A stretch of 64,000 bases of DNA from Chloranthus sessilifolius (GCA_021018995.1 CM037588.1:35461000-35524999), one strand, 5' to 3'. Positions 11,244-23,571 are shown, counted from the stretch's first letter. Notes: a model not told the origin generated them from the sequence alone. Numbers and translations are program-made.

Positions 11244-14031
11244 TCTATTGCGATTAGGTAAGTATTGGCAAAATAGATGTGTGACTACTTAAGAATCACT
11301 CAAAAGACGCCATCATTTTAAACATAGTAGCCAAAAAGCATCCCTAAAAATGATGATATCCTTTGCTACCCCATTTGAGCCTAGGCATTTCTTTCAATAA
11401 CCCCCTTTTTCCAAAAAAATGTGTGTGTGTACGTATACAAAAAAGAGGAAGTAAAGTTACCATCAAAATCTAAAAAAATGGAAAACGTAAAACCTCAAAA
11501 AGAGATTGCCTGAATGGAGCAAAAAGAAGAAAAATGTAGAAGAATCACGGCGCATGTATAGTAAAACCCCCAAGGAAGAAAGTATGTTGAGAAAACTGAC
11601 CCGTATCAAGGAAATCCTTTTAGCCTAGCATACCTTCAAATCCTAACCTAGCCCAGCACCCTGAAGAAAGCCCTCTTTTAGGTTCCCACGCAGTCATAAT
11701 GTCTGTTTAGTCAACACAAGCCGAGTTGTGAGACGACACCAGAACCCCGTCTAGCCGGCTATGACGGAATTGACGTCTATGTCGTGGCTGTTGAAAAAAT
11801 AATGATGAAAGAAATAAAAAGAATAAAGAAGAATAAATAAAAATAAAAATACAAGCTCAAAGTAAGATGGATGTGGTGAAAACCCGAAAGGGCACTACAG
11901 GTAAAAACAGCGAGCTTGTCCAAACCATGTGAAAAGTCGAAAGGGCACTTGGGATAAGAGAGCTAAACCCATGGACGTGGTGAAAACCCGAAAGGGTGCC
12001 ACTAGTAAAAAAAGGAGATAAATAAAAAAAAAAAAAGAAAAGAGAAAAAATTGAAAAAGAAAGGTTTGGACTGATTGAGAAGATTGATGTTTGAGGAACC
12101 CTTTTGTTACTCTTCCTATACCCTCTTGTCCGACTGGGCCGCTCATGCTAGTTCGAATCGGGTCCCGACCAGAATTGTCGTTGTGAAATCGCACCATCAA
12201 ACTATGACCCGAGGCAAGGAGAAAGGTTTCACTCAATCCAAAGGGATCAACGTTCCGGCCTTGATAAAATTTAGAAAACTCACTCAGGTCCGACTGCATG
12301 AAAGAGTTCGACTATGCTCAAAATGGGACCCGTTACTCCGTCTCATTGTCAAGGCATCTAAAAAACAAAAACAAAAAAGAAAAAGCCAAAAACAAAAAAT
12401 CAAGAAAAATCTAAATACCAAAAAATATGCATATATTTCTACTCATATTTCTAGCATCATATTTCAATCTCAAAAATGAAGAAAAATAACAAAAAATCTC
12501 CGAAAATAACAATCTAAAAAAATATCTTCAAAATGAAAAAATGTAGGTAGAAATCTACATTTCCTTATATTGTTTAGGATGCATTTTCTTTATATGTATA
12601 AACAAAAAAGGGACTGACCTTTTCTCGAGAATATGCAGGAACATCACATGGTTTAAAGCCTCGAAGTGGGCAACTTCTCAGTGATGGACAAATCAAATGA
12701 AGCATCTCACCACTGACGTCAGGTCTATTAAAAAAAGAGAGAAAATTATTTTACAAAAGAAAGAATAAATCTGTGCTTCCCCACAGAGCTACACACATGC
12801 GTGTTCTGATGCGATAAATGTTGATATTTTATCAGCAACACCACTGTGCTATAGTAACGTCCTAAGTCTAAGGCACACCTTGGATTTTGGATCCTACTTC
12901 AAGGAAGGAGCAATGGTGTTAGTCCTGGTCAAACAGTTAATATTTTGATCGAGTCGACTCCACTGCTAAATCTTTACGATGAGCACTCTATTTCGGATTC
13001 ATGTGAACTCTAGTGTCTTTAACCTCAGATTCGTTGGAAAAGGTCAATCATTGGTAGAGACCAACCTGTTCAGAATGAGATCATGTATCAATCAGACTAT
13101 GTGAAACCAAACATCTGGAAGGGTTCATTTCCCCTTTATTTTCTGCAGGCTTAAAACCTGTATTGGCAGCAATATTGCTGTAAAGTGTACGCCATGCATC
13201 TGGGTATCCATATGATGGTCGTTTGTTCTCATAAATTATACCCGGGCAGGTTCAGGTCGGGGCTTCCATCACCTTTGTTGTTGCTTATTGCCCCTGATGG
13301 GTGAATGATTATGCATAGTTGAATGAGGCTTATGATCATTATTGGCAAAGACCAAGATTGGATGTCCCTTTAGGGGGATACCCAATGTTTGGCTGAACCT
13401 AATCAAACTAGTTGAAGCTGGATGCTCAGGTCATGTTGATCCGGGGCACATCTTCAAAAATAGCACTTCCTCCCAAAAAGCATTGCGACCTCTATTCGCT
13501 CCGCTCGGGTAGTCATGCTAAATAAACTTTGAGATCGATGGGTTCACCCAAAGACCTCGAACCCTGCTTTCAGTAGGGGCACCCGTGAATGGTCAGATGA
13601 GGCAGTCAAATGCCTTGTAGGATTGGACGAAAACTGTGGAGCCTTACATAGTTTTGCTGAGCGCTTATCTTTATGTGTGGGTTGATCACCCCTCTTACTT
13701 GCAAAGCTATTATATTCAGAATAAATCTTAAACATCAAATTCCTTCAAATCATCTCAAGAAGTGAATGTTTGGCCTAGCATATAGGGCTTTCCCAACTCG
13801 TTCCGCCTCGGTTATGCCTAATAATGTCGCTAAGCACTTGGGGATCGATTACCTTGAGAAACGAATGCTTAGCCTAACATCCAGGGCTTTCGTTTTCTCA
13901 ACATGTTACTCATCTGATATATAAAGTTCATTCTGAATGTAGCAGACCCATCAATAATGCCTTGGGCCTCTTCGGATGTCTCCGTTCTTTGGCATTCGAT
14001 CATTAGTGATCAGATACCAAAGAGGGGCATC
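11244..14031 (+). other. 3' non-coding region of Tat-A with polypurine tract
   Basis: No gene recognised. 11380-12440 aligns with the minus strand of Tat-C at about 32500-33600, and 12790-14031 aligns with Tat-C at 24190-25450. Between these blocks Tat-A has only about 350 bp where Tat-C has roughly 7 kb with two antisense genes. The polypurine tract AAAGAGGGGCATC (14019-14031) abuts the 3' LTR. Small ORFs such as 12075-12479 and 13544-13738 lack any domain. Confidence 0.75.
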
Positions 14032-15678
14032 TGTAGACACCCAAATTTGGCCTAAGGCCCGATCGAAACACATTTCGAGAGAGGTGTGCCTCCAAGCTTT
14101 TGATGGCATATATGGAATCCTTCCAAACTCTAAGGAATCATCCCAAAACCCATAGGAATCATTCCAAACCCTTAGGAATCAATCATAGCCTTCGTAGACC
14201 TATTAGAACCCTTCTCAGGCACAATTCAAACCCCGTGAACAGTGTTTAGAAAGAGGAGTGTCAAAGTTTTTATAGATAGTTTCCTAAACAAAGGCATATA
14301 CCATTGGAAAGTAGAGCTTCCCATCTTTCCAACGAACTGAGAATCTCCTAATTTAGAGTTTTACATCAAAAGTTATGGTGAAATGAAGATCACGGATTTG
14401 TGTTGGAAATTACAAAATCGGACCCATAGAGCTAGTTTCGAACCCTCCTGAGCAGTGGTTAAAGTGAGCAATGCCAAAATTTATACAAACCTCTTCTAAA
14501 GTTGAGTTATATATCATTGAAAAGAGGACTTCCCCCACTTTCCAATAAGCAACAAATCGCCTCAATCGCAATTATACATCAAAAGTTATGGCAAAATGAA
14601 GATCGCGAATTTATGCAGGAAATTGAAAAACCGGGTTGGGCCCCTGCGGGTCTTCAACTTCCAGTAGTTAGGGCCTAGTTTTCCTTCAAAAAATAGCTAA
14701 AATTGACATTGGGTGTTTGACTTGTGGACCATCCCAAAGTCTGGGGTGTGTTTCTTTAGGACCCTAGTGACCCTATTAGCTTAGGTTATCTCCCTTTTGC
14801 CATCAAGTCACCACCCTATCATCAACCATTAAACCAAAATCTCTCTTGTCCAAGCTCCAGAAAACCCTAAAAACCTTCGATTGCCCATTACCTAATTACT
14901 AATCCTAATTAGCTTCTAAGTAACCTCCTAAGCCACCCTTTTCCTATAAATAGAGCCCCCCTCCCCTTGGATTAAAAGTTGAGAATTTTTACCTAAGAGA
15001 GAAAGTGCTTAAAGTTAGAAGATCTTCCTCCCTTTGGTGCACCATTTCCCATACAAATTCAAGAATTCCAAAACCTCCTTTGAGTGATATTTTCCACCTT
15101 AGATCCCCTAGTTTAGGTGTATGCTACCCATTTACTTTCCCTCTCTACCTCTTAGCTAGCAAGCCTTAGAGCTTAGAACTCCTATTTCCACCATACAAGC
15201 CTTCAAAAGCTCATCAAAGCAAGCCAATGTAAGGCTCTCCTACGGTACTACAAGGGCGCGAGGGCTCCGGCTCTCCCCTTTCTTCTCCTCTCTCTTTATC
15301 TAGCTCTTCCCATCCTCCCATTTGTGTCGTTAGGCCGTTGAATTTTTGGTAAGAACGGAGGGACACAAATAGGATTTAAGGCCCATTTGAGTAAGAGGAA
15401 GCCATTTTCTTTTCTTTACTTTATTTTTATTTGGCTATTAGTAGAGACTGCATTAAGTGGGTTGTTCGGGTGCCTAACACCTTCCCGACCGATAACCGAA
15501 GCCCCTACCTAAGAGCCTTTGGTGTGGACTGGATTCAGAGTCATATTTTTAGCACTTCAGTGATTATAAAAATGAACTAGGCTTCTCGGGACACCAAAAG
15601 CTCTGGGTGGCGACTCTATATTTTTTGTTAAAGAGCGCATCGTCGTGACAGGATCGTCACAAATCCCATGGTTGCACA
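14032..15678 (+). mobile_element. 3' LTR of Tat-A, complete (1647 bp)
   Basis: Begins TGTAGACACCC after the polypurine tract and ends GGTTGCACA, the TG...CA termini expected of an LTR. The final 1225 bp match 1-1226. The U3 start is close to the Tat-C LTR start, but it has no palindrome array. The next bases, GTACT (15679-15683), should be the right copy of the target duplication. Confidence 0.93.
14945..14952 (+). promoter_or_regulatory. TATA box of the Tat-A 3' LTR
   Basis: TATAAATA at the position equivalent to 494-501 of the 5' LTR. Confidence 0.7.
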
Positions 15679-17195
15679 GTACTTCAAAGGGCCCATTCTC
15701 GCTAGAAGGAGAACCACCTGAGATAGCATGTAGTGGTAAAGTCTCTGTGTAGCCCATACGAGAGAAGGACATGCTTTCTCTAGATGAGAATAGTGTGTCT
15801 CGTAATCAGTAAATTTCTTGCTCAGGTAGTAAATGGCCTTGCTTTCTTCTTCCCGTTTCATCGTGCTGCCCTAGGACACATCCCATTGAAAATTTTGTTG
15901 TAGTGAGGTACATTAAGAGGGGTCTCCCAAGTATCGGTTGTACCAAAATTGGAGGATTAAGGATGTTACCCTTGATTTTATCGACTGTTGCCTTACAATC
16001 ATCGTTCCACTTAACAGGTGAATCCTTCCTCAGTAGTTTGAAGATCGGCGTGCATATAAGAGTTAGATGTGCAATGAACCGACTGATGTATTGTATTCTG
16101 CCTAAGAAGCATCTTACCTCTTTCTCTGTAGATGGCGGTGGTATTTTCACGATGGCTTTCACTTTGATCGGGCAAAATTTGATGCCTCTTCTGCTGACGA
16201 TGAAGCCTAGTAGCTTTGCTGACATGGCACCGAATTCGCATTTCTGAAGGTTCAGACATAATGTGTATTTCCTCAGCCTCTCAAACAGCTTGCGAAGGTT
16301 TACCAGATGATCACCTCTCTCTTCAGACTTGGCTATCATGTCACCAATATACCCCTTGATTTCTCGATGCATCATGTCATGGAACAACATTGTCATGGAT
16401 CATGATATGTTGCTCTAGCATTTTTTAACCTGAACGGCATGACTCAGTAGCAAAAAGTTTTGCATGGGGTTATGAATGTTGTCTTCTCTCGATCTGCTTC
16501 TACCATCTTGATCTGATTATAACTGAAGAATTTGTCCATGAATGAGAGCATCCCATTCCTAGCAGTGTTATTAACCAAGATGTCGATGTGTGGCAATCGA
16601 AAGTCATCCTTTGGGCACGCCTTGTTTAGATTTATGAAATCGATGCACATTAAAACCTTTCTATCTTTCTTCGATACTGGGAGGATGTGTGCTAACCACT
16701 GCGGGTGTTTAGAGACTATGAGAAACCCCGCATCATATTGCTTTATGACCTCATCCTTCACTTTCATCATCCATTCTGGCTAGAGACATCTCAACTTCTG
16801 CTTGACTGGCTTAACATCGGGATATAGCGACAGCTCATGTTTGACCAAATCGGTTTCCAAACCAGACATATCCTCATATGACCATGCAGAGATGTCTTGG
16901 TATGACCGAAGGAAATCAATCATGCTTTTACTTTCCCTGGGAGACAGTGATGTTCTGATTTTAGTGATTTTGGGAATCTCCTCAGTACCCGGATTGACAT
17001 CTTCAATTTCTTCTATGATCGGGGTAAGGCCATGCTCAAAATTGGCATACCGTTCAAGGAGCTCATTGGGAAGCTCCTCGATTAAGTCCTCACCATCCAG
17101 ACTTGTGACTCCTACCTCTTCATGTATTTCTACAGGAAAGAGGTCGACTTTACGCCGAGCGAGGTCTTCCATTAAGACATCATTTTTCTTGCTAT
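15679..17195 (-). pseudogene. pol: RT and RNase H of Tat-B (interrupted by Tat-A)
   Basis: Minus-strand Tat pol read from 17195 down to 15679. Segments: EVGVTSLDGEDLIEELPNE leader, PEWMMKVKDEVIKQYDAGF, MCIDFINLNKACPKDDFRLP, and the thumb KLLGFIVSRRG. RNase H ends abruptly in LLLARMGPLKY, where Tat-C continues LFEKLALTG; the break is the Tat-A insertion. The catalytic box is YIGD (16340-16351) instead of YVDD, so one catalytic Asp is gone. Several frameshifts. The rest of pol must lie left of the window. Confidence 0.88.
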
Positions 17196-17410
17196 TTACA
17201 GGAATTTTGAAACACAATATTTTTAGATTTTTTAGAATTTTTTCTATTTTTTTATGGTTTTCCTTTTCTTCGGAGATGGGCCCTTGGCAAAGCGGGTCTC
17301 TATACACAGATGGTATTGCCTGCCAAGGGCTAATCTCACTTTTTATAGGTTTTTTTTTTTAGGAAGTTGGTGCCGTATTTATGGCCATTTGATGCTTCCA
17401 GAGTCAGGGG
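17196..17410 (-). other. Probable pro-RT intron of Tat-B
   Basis: Homologous to the spacers of Tat-A and Tat-C. The acceptor reads AATTCCTG instead of AATTCCAG, so it has probably lost its splice site. The stem-loop survives: CCCTTGGCA at 17281-17289 and TGCCAAGGG at 17321-17329. Confidence 0.5.
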
Positions 17411-18775
17411 TATTGATACCTAATTCCTTAACTGTTATGCCGCACCTCTATCTGGTCTGATGGACGAGGATGATTTAAATATCCTTTTGAGAGTCAGCCT
17501 CCATCATATTTACCATTAGCTCGTCTAGGACTCGGTCCTCAAATGTTAACAAGTGTTTGTGGTGGTTAATGCCTAAGGTTAGTATTGACGGGGGTACCTC
17601 CTCAAAAAGGTATAGGGTGGTCAGGTCGATTTCCATATCAAGAGGGATGATTTGGGGATTGGTTAGGTGGACGGTGGCTGTCGGTTTGTGTGGGGTCAGC
17701 TGTGTTGCCCCATTCTAATCAATTTTTATAACCCCTACGCTTACAAGGGTGCTTCGGATGTGAGGTCTTGGGCAGGTTTCTTCTTCCAGGTCTATCACCC
17801 TGGATTTTACTTTGGCAGTGGTGCGGGCCTTCTCTTCGGCCTCCTAGACCTCCTCTTCAATAGGCTTGTAGCCTTAGCTAAATCTAATCTGCTATCCACC
17901 CTTGGCCCTAACTGGTCTCTTCTTCCTTACAGGTGAGAACCTCCCTTTCCTTTCTGGTAGCCCCATTTTTGGAGCATGCCAACTGCTACACTCATTCCAC
18001 CTCCTGTACTCGAGGAGACTCTTTTGAGGGGTGCCACCGCTAAGGCATCATATTTAAAGCTGTGAAGATCTATGTCTTCAGCTAAGTGTGGCACATCTAA
18101 TACCTTAAGGTTCTCGATGCTATGTGTGACCTTTTCTCCTTCCTCCTGTCCTTAACCTGGAATGGTGATGACCTTCTTATTAGATACGAATATGAGCTTT
18201 TGGTGCAATGTTATAGGTATTGCCCCGATTTCGTGTAGCCATGGGCGTCCTAGCAGCAGATTGAAGGTGGATTTGATGTCAATAACTTGGAATGGGATGG
18301 AGAAGGTCACTGGCCCAATGGTGAGTTCAAGATTGACTTCTCCTATTATTTCCCTCCTTGTCTTATCGAATCCTCTTACGCTTGTTCAGGCTAGCCTGAA
18401 TGTGGAGGGATCAACCCCTATCTTAGTTATGGTTCTTAGGGGGCACACATTTAATATCGATCCATTGTCTATGAGTACTAATGGGATCACAAAGTCTCCT
18501 GCTTCTACTATGATGTTGAGGGGTTTGGAATTATTGTTGCCCTCGTTCGAAAGATCGGCGTCTGAAAATGAGATGGCATTAGGAGCCAATACTTGCCTGA
18601 TTATCTACCCTACCTCTTTTGGGGACACTTTGTTGGATACATGTGCATCTTTCAATGCTTCCATTAGAGTTTGGTAGTGGAGCGGAGATGTCATTAGTAG
18701 GTCCCAAATGGTGATGTGAGCCAGCATTCTTTTAAACTATGTTTCCAACGCGTATTCCCGACTCATTTTTTCAAA
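17411..18775 (-). pseudogene. pro: Protease and G-patch region of Tat-B
   Basis: Minus-strand protease with FVIPLVLIDNGSILNVCPL around 18430-18500, preceded by APNAISFSDADLSNEG. The following G-patch-like segment (LQKWGYQKGK) is near 17930-17980. Spread over several frames with stops. Confidence 0.8.
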
Positions 18776-20348
18776 TGGGTGCACTACTGGGGGTCTCCTT
18801 TCTCTCTTCCAGTCGGGTTGGTACCAGTACCTCTGATTTCTTAGAGATCCTCCCAGATTGAGTAATAAAATCAATTGCCCCCTCTTTGTTGCTGCTCGCA
18901 TTGATGTTTGTCTGATTGTAATTGAGCGGGATCTAGTGGGGGTCATAGGTCGGCCCTGGGATCTGGAATGGGTTAGACAAGGGTATCTGAGGCTCCTAAA
19001 TCAGTGGTGTTAAATAACTAGATAAGACATGGTTAACTTCTGCTTGAGGGGGATAGGTTGGAAAAAGTCCGCCAAATGGGGTCTACGAGAATCGTGGATG
19101 ACTGTATTGGTGGTGATGTGGTAGAGTGAAGCCAACGGTAGCTAATTGACGCCAGAGGGGGTAATGGGGAAATATCGAGCATCAAATAATCGGAGGGGGT
19201 TGGTGTTGTATATGGTTGATATGGAGATAAGCTAGATTGAACATGATTGACGGGAGATGGTATTGGGAAATACATCCTTAGATCTAAGGGCTCTGCTTGG
19301 GGTGCTGTATTTGGGAAGTAATCAGCTAAGTTTAAAGGCTCAATTACTCCTATGTTCCCATCCTCTTGATTTTCTTGCCATGGTTCTATGATGTTTTCCC
19401 TGACACTGATATATTCTGAAGGATCAAACTCTTTCCCGTCTTCGTCTATCATGTTGAAAGCGGGCCTTAGACCCGTTCCCCCCGGTGGATGTGGCGGCAA
19501 CGGAACCGATGGATGTTTGCATGCTGGTTTGCCGGGGGAGGAGCTGGAGGGATGATTTCCTGACTTCTATCAGATTTTGTATCACATGCTTCAAGGGAAA
19601 GCATCGGTCAGTCGGGTGACTTGGCCCTTGGTGGAAATTGAATGAGTATTGGGATCATAATTTCTTTGGACTAGGTTTGGCGGCGGGCGTGGTTGGAAGT
19701 GTGTAACATGACCTTTTTCCACTAACAATTATAAAAGGATGTTCAAGGATTGCCCCAATGATATAAAAACTCGATTGAACCTGGCCCGCCTTTGTTCTGG
19801 GGTCATCAATGTCCCTTGCCCATTGCCTGTTCTTTGTACTGGTTTAACTCGTGTTGAGGCTGGTTGTGCTGCCATGAACTGGAATGGGGCTATACTGGTG
19901 TTGGGTTGTGTATTTATGATAGTCTACACATCTGCCCTGATTCTTCTATCGTTCCTCTGCTCTGTGAACTTGCAGACCCTGTTGGTTACAGTTTTGTTTG
20001 ACCTCCCCTCTCTTATTGCATCCTTGTAACGCTTGGCATTCATTATAAAGTCAGCAAAGTTGGTTTGCTACTGGTGCACCAAGAAATCTGAGGTGACTGA
20101 CAGAGTGCTTTTCGAGATCATCTCGATTTTCTCATCGTCGGGTATTATGTTTCTTACTTGGGCTGCCAAGGCTCTCAATCTCCCTAGGTAGTCGCTGAAT
20201 ATTTCATCAGGCTTCTGCTGTAGCCAAGCTAGATCGGATTTGCAGGACTCGATGTGTATGTTGTAGACATAGTGTTCCTAGAACAGGTGGGTCAGATCTT
20301 TCCAAGTTTTAATCATAGATGGTTCAAGGGAAGTGAACCATCTCAAAG
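18776..20348 (-). pseudogene. gag: C-terminal half of Tat-B Gag
   Basis: Read from 20348 downward. It starts inside the Gag core at ALRWFTSLEPSM and continues through the linker, the knuckle (HQGPSHPTDRC near 19590-19630, with the first Cys lost) and the Pro-rich region DYFPNTAPQAEPLDLRMYFP. The N-terminal half is displaced to 50627-51304 because Ath-E inserted at the codons for TGP|ALRW. Confidence 0.85.
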
Positions 20349-20353
20349 CTGGG
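20349..20353. repeat. Target-site duplication CTGGG, left copy (Ath-E)
   Basis: CTGGG directly before the LTR terminus TGGTAGC. The identical CTGGG at 50622-50626 follows the other end of Ath-E. Joining the two flanks restores the Tat-B Gag codons GPALRW, so the pair is a true insertion footprint. Confidence 0.88.
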
Positions 20354-20424
20354 TGGTAGCTCTTTACTTATGTATGTATCTAATTAAGTCTTAACCTATT
20401 CCAAGCGCACAATAGAAATTGTAA
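20354..20424 (-). mobile_element. Remnant of the 3' LTR of Ath-E
   Basis: About 70 bp matching 49209-49290 (CTTTACTTATGTATG, TTAAGTCTTAAC, AAGCGCA...AATAGAAATTGTAA). It stops where Tat-C LTR sequence begins; the joint shares AAAATT with both partners. Confidence 0.85.
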
Positions 20425-20811
20425 AATTTGGCGGCATAACGGCACAAATGAAAGGGTAGGGAATGCCAAAAGGACAGAGGAGAAGAAAGGGGAGAGCCGG
20501 AGCCCTACGGCCCTTGTAGCATCGTAGGAGAGCCTTGCGTGGCTTGCTTTGATGAGCTCTTGAAGGCCTTGTATGGTGGAAAACGGGGTTCTAACTCCTA
20601 AGACTTAAAGCTAAGAGTTAGGGAAGGGAGGCTAGGGGATCACACACACCTAGGCTAAGGGTTTTGGATGTAAGAACAAGCTTGAAATGAGGTTGGGAGA
20701 TTCTGGAATTTGGGTGAAAATAGTGTACAAATGGGAGGAAGAACTTCTCACTTTGAGCTCTTTCTCTCTTAAGCAAATTTCTCAACCCCTAAACCAAGGG
20801 GTGGGGGGCTC

Positions 20812-20819
20812 TATTTATA
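20812..20819 (-). promoter_or_regulatory. TATA box of the Tat-C 3' LTR
   Basis: TATAAATA on the minus strand in the same context as the other three Tat LTR copies. Confidence 0.7.
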
Positions 20820-21284
20820 GGAAAAGGGTGGGTTAGGAGGCCACTTAGATGCTAATTGAGGTTAGCAATTAGGTGATCTCAAATCTAAGGTTTCCTAGGA
20901 TTTTGAGAGCTTGGAAAGGTGTGAAGGTGGTTCTAATGGTGGATGATGGGGTGAGGCTTTAGGCCACTTGGAGGGTTGCAAATAGGTAAGGAATGGGTGC
21001 AACAGAACTATCAAAACACACCCCAAAGGTCAAGGTGGTTGTTAAGACCTGAAAAGTACCACTTTCCACCCCTTAACTTAACCTTTGATTAGACCCTTTT
21101 CCATCAAATAAGTTCTTGTTAAGTGTTTTATGTAGGTAATAATCAGCAGTGAAATAAGGCCAGGAATCCTGCTAAGGAGCCTATTTTGGCACCAGAAGTC
21201 CCTCAGAAGGATGGACTCTGAATGCAGACCTAGAATGAGCCTCGTGCAGTCTAACTAAGCTTCCCCAGACTTTACAACAACTAC

Positions 21285-21840
21285 TCGCGCAGCTCTCATG
21301 AAGCTCAAGAGTAGAACACATCACGCAGCTTCTGCAGTTCAAAGTAGACCTCTCTCAACCTCGCGCAGTCGCTCAGAACGGATGAGGAGAGAGAGCTTCA
21401 GGAGACTCCTCGCACAGCTGTCGCGCAATGGCTGTGGGATGCAATTATCAGAAGAGAACTCCTCGCACAGTCCTTGCGCCATTCAAGAAGAAAGAATCCT
21501 CGCGAAGACGGAGCCATCCTCGCGAAGATCAGTCAAGACATGAAACCTCGCACAGTTCAAAACTCATTAAGGCCTCACGAGGAAACTCGTGAAGTCCATT
21601 GAAGAGAAGTGCTCGCGAAGTTCTCGCCCTATTCAAATATGTCCTCGTGAAGCTCAACCCAGCGAACGCACAACTACCTTGCGACTACTTGAACTCCAAT
21701 CTCGCGACATCTGAGGGTTTGATGTCTACTCAACCTCATGACTGCTTGAAGAGCAAACCAAGCCAACTTCGCGACGGTGAAGCTTCAATGTCAAACCATC
21801 CTTGCGAAGAGCATGAGCTACGACGCAACAAGTCTGGGAA
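21285..21840. repeat. Dispersed short repeats of CTCGCGAAG / CTCGCGCAG type
   Basis: Fifteen or more degenerate copies of a 9-10 bp word (CTCGCGCAG, CTCGCACAG, CTCGCGAAG, CTCGTGAAG) spaced irregularly at about 20-45 bp, in the first quarter of the solo LTR. Ends with similar words around 21800. They look like a cluster of related binding sites or a decayed minisatellite. Confidence 0.6.
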
Positions 21841-22159
21841 ATAGTGGCTACCTAGCAAAGCTCTAAACTTCAACTTCCATCTCTTTAGCAGAGGACCTTC
21901 TAGGAATTTCCAGCGATTAGGGCACGCACTCCTACGCTCAAATCTCTGTGCACGTGCCCCAAGGCATTCAAGGATCACTATTCGGCCATGTGGCATCATT
22001 AAAATTAGGGTTTCCTAACCCTAATGTGCCACCACACCACTGCTATAAAAACCCATACTTAGTTTAGGTTTAAAAAATGTTGGAATAGCTGGGAACACAT
22101 CTCATATCTTGAAGACTTGATCTGAGATCGTTTTTCTTTTCTTTTTGTAGTTATAAGTA

Positions 22160-23045
22160 GTTTTCTTTTTCTTTTTCCTTCTCTCCATAGTCCAGCACTT
22201 GCTGGCTATGTATTTGTATGCTTTTTGAACTAGATCAATGGAAGTTTTGTAATAGGATTTGTACTTTGTGGGATTTATGTTTGAATGTGAGATGCTCTGT
22301 GCAAGGCTGCTGCCTTGTGATCCACCATTGCTTTAGCTGTGATTCAAAGTAATGGAGGACTGATTCTAAGGGCCACTCAGATCCAAGTGACCTGTGTGTC
22401 TGGGCTATCATGGTCATATACAGCCTTAGCCCCACCACAGGACCCACTAGATCTGAAATTCCCATGGGAGCTTGAGCTGGTAGCCTGGTGACCATGGTGG
22501 TGGCAGCGATATTCTTGTTTTGTCTTGTTCTCCTTGAGGAGGATAGCCTCTGGGATAGTCTGTGACCTTTCAAGTGGACAGGTTATAGCCTTAGGGTGAT
22601 TCTAATCCACCGATCCAAGATGGATCCTTCTTCTTTGCTCCTGAGCTTGTATTAGCCTGGTGGGAGATTGTACAGAGGCAGACTCTCCTATAATTATATA
22701 GATCCAGATGTTAAATCTGATCTGGTTATAAAGATTGTAGGCTTGTGATTGGAACATTGTAGCCTCACTCAAGTAATGGACAGCTAGACCAAAGGTTGTA
22801 CTCAATCTCTTGTTGGTTCTATGTGTCTGGGCTATCATGGTCCTATACAGCCTTAGCCCCACACATAGAGCTTTAGAGGTTGAGATTCCCTATGGATTCT
22901 TGAGCTGGTAGCCTGGATGAAATAGTGCCTATAATGATTAACTTGTTTTGACCCATCCCTGGATTGTGGTTCCCCTATGGGATAGTCTGTGACCATTTGA
23001 GTGGACAGGTTATAACCTTAAGGGATTGAATCATGGCAGAGAGAT
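22160..23045. repeat. Imperfect tandem duplication, about 428 bp, within the solo LTR
   Basis: Two blocks repeat at a constant offset. TCTGGGCTATCATGGTC...TACAGCCTTAGCCCCAC occurs near 22398 and 22826, and GGGATAGTCTGTGACC...GTGGACAGGTTATA occurs near 22551 and 22979. Confidence 0.75.
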
Positions 23046-23571
23046 GGGTTGGATCCTTTCTCCTCAGTGGTGATAACGTAGCCATTGGATAGGATTTCTA
23101 TAACATCAGATCTGAATCTGAGTTACAAAGCTCCTCTGATCTAGGCTCAATAACATACTTCTCACCCTTTTATATTTATTTTCCACACTCCATCCATCCT
23201 CTCAACCCTTTATGTAGTTTAGACATTAGGTTACCTTAGAATACCAAGAATAAGTGACCTGAAACTCCCCTCCTTTTTAGGACTGCCAGATCTGTAGTCA
23301 GATCTGGAGGGACTACTAAAGATGGCTCCCTTGGAGTTGTAGATCACCTTTCCCTGTGGGACAAACTTTTACTTATCAAAACTTGCCACAATGGACCCTG
23401 TATCTTGCAGGTCTAGGCTGATTCCATCCCCTGTTTTATCTTGATTTTAAATTTCTTTTACCACAAACCAATAAAGCAAGCACACACTCAGAGATCCGCC
23501 AACAGTGGTCAACAAGTCAAACCCCAAATGCAAAATTCGGGGCAAAATCCCATAGTTACTGTTCATATGCC

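Larger units (their letters stand above)
1..15678 (+). mobile_element. Tat-A: Tat/Ogre-like Ty3/gypsy retrotransposon, 5' end cut by window start
   Basis: LTR retrotransposon on the plus strand with the order LTR, primer site, leader, gag, pro, probable intron, RT, RNase H, second (archaeal-type) RNase H, integrase, 3' region, polypurine tract, LTR. The archaeal-type RNase H after the normal one and the tRNA-Arg-like primer site are marks of the plant Tat/Ogre lineage. The two LTRs align along their length but differ at many positions (roughly one in eight where I compared them), so the insertion is old, and every domain has stops or frameshifts. It is inserted into Tat-B, whose RNase H resumes at 15679. 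The matching left flank lies outside the window. Confidence 0.93.
21040..23504. mobile_element. Solo LTR (2465 bp) of an unidentified family inside the Tat-C LTR
   Basis: Begins TGTTAAGACC and ends CCGCCAACA, flanked by the 5-bp duplication GTGGT (21035-21039 and 23505-23509). The uninterrupted Tat-C LTR at 44965-44990 shows a single GTGGT at that place, which proves the insertion. There is no internal coding region, so it is a solo LTR left by recombination between two LTRs. A CTATAAAAACC promoter-like motif is at about 22043. Family and strand are not recognised. Confidence 0.88.

Noticed and set aside
12075-12479. Overlapping 134-codon ORFs on both strands (11895-12299 minus and 12075-12479 plus)
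   Set aside because: Lys/Gln- and Phe-rich low complexity; the aligned Tat-C region (32500-33000) does not keep either frame.
15903-16247. Plus-strand ORFs over 15903-17362 and 18162-18677
   Set aside because: Opposite-strand shadows of Tat-B pol and pro, which show clear family motifs on the minus strand.
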